DNA from: Hyphomicrobiales bacterium
GTDB taxonomy: Bacteria > Pseudomonadota > Alphaproteobacteria > Rhizobiales > Devosiaceae
Reading direction: 5' to 3'
DNA: 7,764 nucleotides
Assembly: GCA_026989045.1 (NCBI GenBank)
Contig: JALSJY010000249.1
Coordinates: 1-7,764 of the forward strand
Shown: piece after piece, positions 1-4,748 of the stretch
Numbering within the stretch: the first letter of the stretch is position 1
Layout of the letters: each line of letters starts with the position of its first letter
Program-made: the position numbers and the translations under genes
Notes under the pieces: model-generated
What the model was told of the DNA's origin: nothing
The model's input: the letters and a program-made list of their open reading frames with translations, nothing else
Databases searched by the model: none

Positions 1-452
1 GCGCCATCTTTATCAAATAAAATTTCTTTTGCTGCGGTGCTAGGGTAAATTTCTACGCCTAATTCTTCAGCTTTTTCACCCAGCCAGACACAAAGCTCAC
101 CAAGTGAAATAATATAGGAGTTTTTGTTTTTCATTTGGGGTGGTAAAATAAATTCTGGGATTTTAAAGCTAAAGGGTTTGCCCAAAAAATATAGGCTATT
201 TTTTGTCACTTTAGTTTTTATAGGAGCGCCAGCTTGTTGCCAGTTTGGGATTAACTCATCTAATCCGATTGGATTTAATATTGCGCCAGAGATAATATGG
301 CCGCCGATTTCTGCTGATTTTTCAACAATTGTTACTGAGATTTCGAAATTTTCTTTCTGCCCTTGTTGTTTAATAGCAATGGCGGCGCTTAGGCCAGCAG
401 GGCCAGCCCCAATAATTAGCACATCTGTTTCTACTATCTCTCTATTGCTCAT
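1..452 (-). CDS. Electron transfer flavoprotein-ubiquinone oxidoreductase (ETF-QO), N-terminal part, cut by window edge
   Basis: The reverse strand reads open from an ATG at 450-452 to the window edge, giving 150 codons of a protein whose family is about 550 residues long. Residues 10-24 carry the Rossmann dinucleotide fold DVLIIGAGPAGLSAA (GxGxxG at 15-20), with an acidic residue at the end of the second strand (IVEK, E44). These are followed by GGHIISGAILNP (50-61), a stretch typical of ETF-QO. The family passes electrons from reduced electron transfer flavoprotein (fatty-acid and amino-acid oxidation) through FAD and a 4Fe-4S cluster to ubiquinone at the inner membrane. The cluster-binding and quinone-binding parts lie outside the window. 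A GGAAAA ribosome-binding site sits just upstream of the ATG. The gene is divergent from the uracil-DNA glycosylase. The assignment is firm from the N-terminus alone, although other GG-reductase-like flavoproteins share the FAD motif. Confidence 0.9.
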   Translation of the reverse strand, partial: MSNREIVETDVLIIGAGPAGLSAAIAIKQQGQKENFEISVTIVEKSAEIGGHIISGAILNPIGLDELIPNWQQAGAPIKTKVTKNSLYFLGKPFSFKIPEFILPPQMKNKNSYIISLGELCVWLGEKAEELGVEIYPSTAAKEILFDKDG

Positions 453-517
453 TATTTTTTCCAATATTTATTTTGGCTATGGCGAGTATTTGATAGCTGT
501 GACATAATGAGGGCGAA
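453..517. promoter_or_regulatory. Divergent intergenic region between ETF-QO and uracil-DNA glycosylase
   Basis: These 65 bp must hold the 5' signals of both divergent genes. I could not find a convincing -35/-10 pair in either direction. The one visible symmetry is GCTAT (476-480) and ATAGC (493-497), a perfect 5-bp inverted repeat with a 12-bp spacer, about the size of a dimeric-regulator site. At this length it could be chance. The plus-strand gene has a GAGGG Shine-Dalgarno at 509-513, four bases before its ATG. Confidence 0.3.
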
Positions 518-1378
518 ATGACAAATGAAGAAAAAAACTTTGCTGAAAATTTAAGCGCTCTTGAATGGTATCAAGAGGCAGGCGTTGACTTGGCGGTTGG
601 TGAAAAGGCAATTGACTGGATTAACGCCCCACCAGAGGTGAAAGATAAACCTAATGTGATAACGCCTAATGTGGCGCAACCTGTGGCGCAGCAAGCAAAA
701 ATACTGGCAAAGGGAAATGTTAGTAATATTTCTAATGTAGCAATTGATTCAAGCGTAGCAGTTGATTCGAGTGAAGCAATAAAGTTGGCGGCTGGGGCTA
801 AAAATTTGCAGGAATTAAAGGCTGCTCTTATTTCTTATGATGGTTGTGATTTGAAAAAACGTGCCACAAATATGGTTTTTGGTGCTGGTAATGAAAATGC
901 CAAGATTATGTTTGTTGGTAAAGCGCCTAGTAAAGATGATGATATAGAGGGGCAGATTTTTGTTGGGCGAGGTGGAGTTTTGCTTGATAAAATGATGGCA
1001 GCGATTGGCTTAAATCGCAGTGATGTTTATTTGAGTAATATACTGCCTTGGCGACCTCCTGGAAACCGTGCGCCAACTGCTGATGAAATTGCCACCAGCA
1101 TGCCGTTTTTTACTCGGCAGGTTGAGTTGGTTGCACCTGATTATATTTTTACGCTTGGTGAGGTTGCTCCAAAGATTTTATTTGAAGAAAAAAAATCACT
1201 CAATAAAATTCGTGGTGAATGGCGAGATATAAAAATTGGCTCACATAGTGTAAAAGTAATTTGTAGTTTTCACCCTGATTTTTTGATTGCTCAACCTGTG
1301 CAGAAAAAATCGGCGTGGCAGGATTTGCTTTTGCTTAAAGCGGCGCTTGGTGAGAGTAATTTTGGAGAGAAAACATGA
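518..1378 (+). CDS. Uracil-DNA glycosylase, family-4-like (PF03167 type), with altered motif 1
   Basis: A 286-residue protein of the uracil-DNA glycosylase superfamily, which removes uracil from DNA to start base-excision repair in the cytosol. The N-terminus (13-38, ALEWYQEAGVDLAV) matches the start of alphaproteobacterial homologues. Residues about 45-95 form a low-complexity linker rich in Asn, Val, Ser and Ala with tandem repeats. The catalytic domain runs from about 105 to 280: motif 1 at 134-138, then GQIFVGRGGVLLDKM, NILPWRPPGNR (174-184), and the C-terminal motif HPDFLIAQP from H252. Two things are odd. Motif 1 reads GKAPS where GEAPG is usual, so the acidic residue is Lys135. Of the four cysteines that bind 4Fe-4S in classical family 4, only the second seems present (C110); the others align with Y107, W178 and S194. 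The Trp version is, as I recall, normal in alphaproteobacterial relatives. Start ATG has GAGGG four bases upstream. It overlaps the next gene by ATGA. Confidence 0.9.
   Translation: MTNEEKNFAENLSALEWYQEAGVDLAVGEKAIDWINAPPEVKDKPNVITPNVAQPVAQQAKILAKGNVSNISNVAIDSSVAVDSSEAIKLAAGAKNLQELKAALISYDGCDLKKRATNMVFGAGNENAKIMFVGKAPSKDDDIEGQIFVGRGGVLLDKMMAAIGLNRSDVYLSNILPWRPPGNRAPTADEIATSMPFFTRQVELVAPDYIFTLGEVAPKILFEEKKSLNKIRGEWRDIKIGSHSVKVICSFHPDFLIAQPVQKKSAWQDLLLLKAALGESNFGEKT
737..772 (+). repeat. Two tandem 18-bp units inside the glycosylase linker, each with a GANTC site
   Basis: Unit 1 (737-754) encodes VAIDSS and unit 2 (755-772) encodes VAVDSS; they are 15/18 identical at DNA level, and a degenerate third start (EAI) follows. 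Each unit contains GATTC (746-750 and 764-768), the CcrM target. Just upstream, around 651-690, a smaller degenerate repeat encodes PNVIT/PNVAQ/PVAQ. Together they make up the variable linker between the N-terminal segment and the catalytic domain. Confidence 0.75.
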
Positions 1379-1632
1379 GTGCTTTTTTTATTTTAATATG
1401 TTCCTTGGTGGCGATTTTTGGTGCAAAATTCACCCTGCAACATAAAGGAATGAGGCTTTATGTATTGGTGAGCATTTTTGGTATTTGTCTTTTTTTATTG
1501 GGCATGTTTGGATTTGGACTATTAAAAACACAAGCTTTTATAGGTGTAATATGTTTTGTAATAGTTTTTGCAATAACGCGTTCAGGTATTTTAGATGACA
1601 TTTTAAAAAAGAAGACCAGTTACTTTGATTAA
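1375..1632 (+). CDS. Small three-helix membrane protein of unknown function
   Basis: An 85-residue protein I do not recognise. It is very hydrophobic, with three likely membrane helices at about 3-17, 28-48 and 54-68. Positive charges fall in the first loop (K18, H23, K24, R27) and at the C-terminus (R69, K78-K80), so the positive-inside rule predicts the N-terminus outside and loop 1 and the tail in the cytoplasm. There is no cleavable signal sequence, cysteine motif or catalytic motif. The ATG overlaps the glycosylase stop (ATGA), with a good GGAGAG Shine-Dalgarno at 1364-1369. The 3' end overlaps the rnhB start by 8 bp, so it is almost certainly translated as part of the operon. Being held between two DNA-repair genes suggests conserved co-expression, but says nothing direct about function. 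Confidence 0.8.
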   Translation: MSAFFILICSLVAIFGAKFTLQHKGMRLYVLVSIFGICLFLLGMFGFGLLKTQAFIGVICFVIVFAITRSGILDDILKKKTSYFD

Positions 1633-2272
1633 AAAAGCAAACTCTACTCCTAATTTTTTTTTCGAGTATGAATTAAGCGCTACTGGGGTGCGAAAGATTG
1701 CGGGCGTTGATGAGGCTGGGCGTGGGCCATTGGCTGGCTCTGTTTTGGCGGCGGCGGTTATGTTTGATTTTAGGGCGCTAAAAAATAGTGATTTGTTGGC
1801 GGGCTTAAATGATTCTAAAAAACTCTCTAAGAAGAAGCGTTATGAGTTATTTGAAATAATTATAGCTAATGGAGATGTTGGGATTGCTAGTGCTAATCCT
1901 GTTATTATCGAGAGGCTAAATATTCGTGGCGCTTCGCTTTATGCAATGAAAAAGGCCGTTTTGGCTTTGCCAAATAAACCCGATCATGTGTTGATTGACG
2001 GCAATGCTATTCCTGATGCTCTGGCCATGCCTGCTAGTGCTATAGTTAAGGGTGATAGTAAAAGCCTCTCAATTGCTGCGGCTTCGATTGTTGCAAAAGT
2101 TATGCGTGATGAGATGTGTAAAAATATGGATATTGATTTTCCAGAATATGGCTTTGCAAAACATAAAGCTTACGGCACTAAAATTCACATGGAGGCATTA
2201 AGTGATTTTGGCGTGACAGATCACCATAGAGTTGGTTTTGCTCCTGTTGCAAAATTATTAGAGAAAAATTAA
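1625..2272 (+). CDS. rnhB: Ribonuclease HII
   Basis: A 215-residue type-2 RNase H that nicks the RNA strand of RNA-DNA hybrids and, characteristically, 5' of single ribonucleotides embedded in DNA, starting ribonucleotide excision repair. The whole domain is present. VDEAGRGPLAG (28-38) supplies D29 and E30, LNDSKKLS follows at 61-68, VLIDGN supplies D125, and KGD supplies D144, completing the DEDD metal site. Then come SIAAASIVAKVMRD and the C-terminal HHRVGFAPV. The start is TTG at 1625: it puts the usual N-terminal segment (SPxF-like TPNFFFEYEL) in frame, no ATG lies between it and the DEAGRG motif, and the stop of the preceding gene overlaps it (TTGATTAA). The Shine-Dalgarno is weak, so translation probably depends on coupling to the upstream gene. 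Length is normal for the family. Confidence 0.95.
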   Translation: MIKKANSTPNFFFEYELSATGVRKIAGVDEAGRGPLAGSVLAAAVMFDFRALKNSDLLAGLNDSKKLSKKKRYELFEIIIANGDVGIASANPVIIERLNIRGASLYAMKKAVLALPNKPDHVLIDGNAIPDALAMPASAIVKGDSKSLSIAAASIVAKVMRDEMCKNMDIDFPEYGFAKHKAYGTKIHMEALSDFGVTDHHRVGFAPVAKLLEKN

Positions 2273-2345
2273 CCTTGTTGTTTATCTAGCCCTTAACCTT
2301 AAGCGGTTATGAATCACGCATTAGTATTGCGTTAGGGTTAAGTAT
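2273..2345 (+). promoter_or_regulatory. ccrM leader: nested inverted repeats, a GANTC site and CtrA-like TTAG-N7-TTAG
   Basis: This 73-bp gap is dense with symmetry. CTTAACC (2292-2298) is matched by GGTTAAG (2336-2342), a perfect 7-bp inverted repeat that ends three bases before the ccrM ATG. Inside it, TAACC (2294-2298) can instead pair with GGTTA (2305-2309), and ACGCA (2316-2320) pairs with TGCGT (2328-2332). A GANTC site, GAATC, lies at 2311-2315. TTAG-N7-TTAG (2321-2335) has the spacing of the CtrA box TTAA-N7-TTAA with two mismatches. The likely Shine-Dalgarno, AGGG (2334-2337), lies partly in the right arm. In Caulobacter, CtrA and GANTC sites control ccrM (established knowledge); the same control here is inferred. 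No clear -35/-10 pair was found. Confidence 0.5.
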
Positions 2346-3503
2346 ATGTTGCGTAACAAGAGTGTTAAAGTTGTTGAAAAACAGCTTATTAAAAATGAGC
2401 AGAAACTACCGATTGATACAATTTTAATCGGTGATTGTATTGAGCAAATGAATGCTCTGCCAGAGAATTCTATTGATCTGGTTTTTGCAGATCCCCCATA
2501 TAACCTACAATTAGAGAGTGGGCTTACTCGCCCAGATCAATCAAAAGTTGATGCGGTTGATGATGATTGGGATAAATTTGATAGTTTTGCTCATTATGAT
2601 AATTTTACTAATGCGTGGCTAAAGGCGGCACGGCGGATTTTAAAGCCTAATGGTGCGATTTGGGTTATTGGCTCTTATCATAATATTTTTAGAGTTGGCA
2701 CGGCGTTGCAAAATCATGGGTTTTGGATGTTAAATGATGTGATTTGGCGTAAAAGCAACCCTATGCCAAATTTTCGTGGTACGCGTTTTACCAATGCGCA
2801 TGAGACGCTTATTTGGGCTTCAAAATCACAAAAATCAAAAGTAACATTTAATTATGAAGCGATGAAACAGGCAAATGATGATGTGCAGATGCGATCGGAT
2901 TGGCTATTTCCTATCTGCACTGGTGGGGAGCGATTAAAAGACGAAAATAATGATAAAATTCACCCGACACAAAAACCAGAGGCGCTTTTATATCGTATTT
3001 TAAATGCTAGCACTAATGTTGGTGATGTGGTGCTTGATCCATTTTTCGGCACTGGCACAACTGGTGCGGTAGCTAAAAAAATGGGTCGTAACTTTATTGG
3101 TATCGAGCGTGAAACTCACTATATCAATGCTGCACTTAAACGGATTGCTAAAATTAAGCCAATGCAAGCTGATGCGTTAGAAACTATGCGACCAAAACGT
3201 AAAGAGGCTAGAGTTGCTTTTGGTTCGCTGATTGAGCAGGGGCTGATTATGCCTGGCACATATTTATTTGATGCCAAGAAAAAACATAAAGCCTTGGTGC
3301 GTGCTGACGGATCGTTAATTTGCAACAAACATGTTGGCTCAATCCATAAAGTTGGTGCTTTGGTGCAAGATGCTGCGGCCTGTAATGGCTGGACATATTG
3401 GCATTTTGAGAAGAATGGCAAATTGGCTTTAATTGATGAATTACGCTTTGAAATGCGCGCTTCTATGCAAGAGGAAATTGCAACGATAAAAATTTCAGCC
3501 TGA
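2346..3503 (+). CDS. ccrM: Cell-cycle adenine DNA methyltransferase CcrM (GANTC-specific)
   Basis: A 385-residue beta-class adenine-N6 DNA methyltransferase, methylating the A of GANTC with S-adenosylmethionine. The catalytic motif IV, DPPYNLQL, comes first (D49-Y52), and the cofactor motif I, DPFFGTGTTG, comes late (231-240), the order of the beta class. Between them WRKSNPMPNFRGTRFTNAHE and the HPTQKP motif are as in CcrM. The C-terminal ~100 residues (from about 288) form the RAMA domain, with PGTYLF, ALVRADGSL and GWTYWHFEKNG, which in Caulobacter CcrM contributes to DNA recognition. In alphaproteobacteria the enzyme remethylates the chromosome late in the cell cycle and sets methylation-dependent transcription. 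No cognate restriction endonuclease is adjacent, fitting an orphan regulatory enzyme. The ATG is the first in-frame start after a TAG at 2322, with AGGG eight bases upstream. It is slightly longer than Caulobacter CcrM because of its N-terminus. Confidence 0.97.
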   Translation: MLRNKSVKVVEKQLIKNEQKLPIDTILIGDCIEQMNALPENSIDLVFADPPYNLQLESGLTRPDQSKVDAVDDDWDKFDSFAHYDNFTNAWLKAARRILKPNGAIWVIGSYHNIFRVGTALQNHGFWMLNDVIWRKSNPMPNFRGTRFTNAHETLIWASKSQKSKVTFNYEAMKQANDDVQMRSDWLFPICTGGERLKDENNDKIHPTQKPEALLYRILNASTNVGDVVLDPFFGTGTTGAVAKKMGRNFIGIERETHYINAALKRIAKIKPMQADALETMRPKRKEARVAFGSLIEQGLIMPGTYLFDAKKKHKALVRADGSLICNKHVGSIHKVGALVQDAAACNGWTYWHFEKNGKLALIDELRFEMRASMQEEIATIKISA

Positions 3504-3532
3504 AACTGACCTCCAATAATCAGGTGTTTTAA

Positions 3533-3565
3533 GCCGTCGATTGTTTTGACAATCGGCGGTTTTTT
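3533..3565 (+). terminator. Intrinsic terminator after ccrM
   Basis: A 12-bp stem pairs 3533-3544 (GCCGTCGATTGT) with 3549-3560 (ACAATCGGCGGT), with a 4-base TTTG loop and two G-T wobbles. A run of T (3560-3565) follows directly. It lies 30 bp past the ccrM stop and should end the glycosylase-rnhB-ccrM transcription block. The opposite strand lacks a good U-tract, so it looks mainly one-directional. Confidence 0.9.
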
Positions 3566-3577
3566 ATAGCACGCTAC

Positions 3578-3625
3578 TCGATAGGCTCATACCTTGATTG
3601 GCTCATGGTTCGACAGGCTCAACAT
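3578..3625. repeat. Three degenerate tandem 16-bp units sharing GGCTCA
   Basis: GGCTCA recurs at 3584, 3600 and 3616, exactly 16 bp apart, within units 3578-3593, 3594-3609 and 3610-3625. Units 1 and 2, and units 1 and 3, match at about 11 of 16 positions. The array sits between the ccrM terminator and the polyprenyl synthase stop, with no coding potential. The third unit overlaps the REP-like palindrome listed next. Confidence 0.6.
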
Positions 3626-3628
3626 GGG
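3602..3628. repeat. REP-like palindrome in the convergent gap
   Basis: CTCATGGT (3602-3609) and AACATGGG (3621-3628) form an 8-bp stem with one mismatch and one G-T pair, closing over an 11-base loop, TCGACAGGCTC. The sequence closely resembles a short dispersed element (CTCATGGTTCGACAAGCTC then ACCATGAG) that I recall from many alphaproteobacterial genomes; that identity is from memory. Here it lies just downstream of the minus-strand synthase and might help 3'-end formation or mRNA stability. An 8-base G run (3635-3642) abuts the synthase stop codon. Confidence 0.5.
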
Positions 3629-3642
3629 GTGTGTGGGGGGGG

Positions 3643-4650
3643 TTAAGAGGCTCGGAGTAGGCAGAAATCTGCTATGTCGGCAAGCAGATTGACCATGTTG
3701 CTTTTTGGTAATTGGTTTAATGCTTGTTTGGCTTTTTCAACGCTTTGTTTTGCCTCATCAAGGGTTTGCCCAAGGGTGTTTTGTTCGTTTAATATTGCGA
3801 TTATTTGCCTTAGGTCTTTGTCGTCTAAGTCTTGCTTTCCAAGGGCTGAAACAATAGTTGCATGCTCATTTTTATTGGCGCTTTTTAGTGCTAAAATGAT
3901 TGGTAGGGTCATTTTCCCTTCACGTAAATCATCACCTGTATTTTTGCCCAAAATCCCATTGATGCCACCATAATCTAATGCGTCATCTACTAATTGAAAT
4001 GCACGGCCTAATTCTGCGCCATATAGGCCTAAGGCCTCTTGTTCTGCCTCACTTGCTCCGCCTGCCATTGCGCCAACCTTAGTAGCGGCTTCAAATAATG
4101 TTGCAGTTTTTGAGCGGATAACAAGGTCATATTCTTTTGCACTGGTGGTTAAATCGGAAACTTTGGAAAGTTGAAAAACTTCACCCTCTGCTATGACTGT
4201 AGCGGCTTTTGATAAAATGTTTAGCGCATCAAGGTCGCGGGTTTCTACCATCATTAGAAATGCCTGACCGAGCAGAAAATCACCAACTAAAACGCTAGCT
4301 TGATTGCCCCATACCATGCGGGCGGCTGGTTTGCCTCGTCGCATTTCGCTTTCATCTACTACATCATCATGTAAAAGTGTGGCATTGTGCATAAATTCGA
4401 CGGCGGCGGCGAAATAAACAGCGTTGGGCGCTGATTTGCTGAACATTTGTGCTGTTGCTATTGTTAACATTGGGCGCAAGCGTTTGCCCCCTGATTCTAT
4501 TAAATAACGAGCTAATTTAGGCACGATTTCTACATGTGATTCCGCTCGAGATAGAATTAGTGAATTAACCTGATCCATACCATCTTTTGTTGCGGCTAAT
4601 AGTTGCTCAAGTGCTGAGGCTGGTGTTTTTGTCTTTAGAGTTTGTGTCAT
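3643..4650 (-). CDS. ispB: Long-chain polyprenyl diphosphate synthase (octaprenyl/decaprenyl type)
   Basis: A trans-isoprenyl diphosphate synthase that adds isopentenyl diphosphate units to an allylic primer, most likely making the ubiquinone side chain. Numbered from a TTG at 4653, GGKRLRP is at 55-61, the first Asp-rich motif LLHDDVVDE has D96, D97 and D100, and the second, QLVDDALDY, has D223, D224 and D227. The residue five before the first Asp is Ala (A91), not a bulky aromatic, as in enzymes making long chains; whether the product is C40 or C50 cannot be read from this. I place the start at the ATG (4648-4650), giving 335 residues, because the TTG one codon upstream has no better ribosome-binding site. 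No strong Shine-Dalgarno is visible for either. The gene is convergent with ccrM and divergent from the TrmN6-like methyltransferase. Two GANTC sites (4493, 4538) lie in its 5' part. Confidence 0.93.
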   Translation of the reverse strand: MTQTLKTKTPASALEQLLAATKDGMDQVNSLILSRAESHVEIVPKLARYLIESGGKRLRPMLTIATAQMFSKSAPNAVYFAAAVEFMHNATLLHDDVVDESEMRRGKPAARMVWGNQASVLVGDFLLGQAFLMMVETRDLDALNILSKAATVIAEGEVFQLSKVSDLTTSAKEYDLVIRSKTATLFEAATKVGAMAGGASEAEQEALGLYGAELGRAFQLVDDALDYGGINGILGKNTGDDLREGKMTLPIILALKSANKNEHATIVSALGKQDLDDKDLRQIIAILNEQNTLGQTLDEAKQSVEKAKQALNQLPKSNMVNLLADIADFCLLRAS

Positions 4651-4737
4651 CAATTATACCAATAAAGACCTTTGTTTATTTTTGTTTGGGCATTTGAGCC
4701 AATTAGTGATTATTATGAATGAAAAACACTAATTATA

Positions 4738-4743
4738 GAAGAG
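4738..4743 (+). promoter_or_regulatory. Ribosome-binding site that sets the methyltransferase start at 4749
   Basis: GAAGAG lies five bases before the ATG at 4749. The earlier in-frame ATG at 4719 has only AT-rich sequence before it and would add ten residues (KNTNYRRVF-like) not expected in the family. A possible -10 element, TATTAT (4711-4716), would start the transcript after 4719, which also favours 4749, but no good -35 accompanies it. Confidence 0.6.
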
Positions 4744-4748
4744 TTTTT

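Noticed and set aside
124..507. Plus-strand open frame of 127 codons
   Set aside because: It is the antisense of the ETF-QO N-terminus, whose reverse-strand translation has a clear FAD-binding fold and family motifs.
3119..3421. Minus-strand open frame opposite the ccrM C-terminus
   Set aside because: It lies wholly antisense to the conserved RAMA domain, with no ribosome-binding site or family resemblance.
2346..3503. CcrM as part of a restriction-modification system
   Set aside because: No endonuclease gene is adjacent; the RAMA domain and rnhB neighbourhood match the orphan cell-cycle enzyme.
3626..3642. G-rich stretch as a G-quadruplex or phase-variable tract
   Set aside because: It has too few separate G3 tracts for a confident quadruplex, and the G run lies outside any reading frame, so slippage would not switch a gene.
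3674..3973. Plus-strand open frame opposite the polyprenyl synthase
   Set aside because: Antisense shadow of a conserved enzyme, with a cysteine-rich random-looking translation.
4653..4658. Perfect TATAAT on the minus strand right before the polyprenyl synthase
   Set aside because: Transcription would start just inside the coding region, past the ATG at 4650, and there is no -35 hexamer at 16-18 bp; the family N-terminus is present from that ATG, so this is probably chance in AT-rich DNA.
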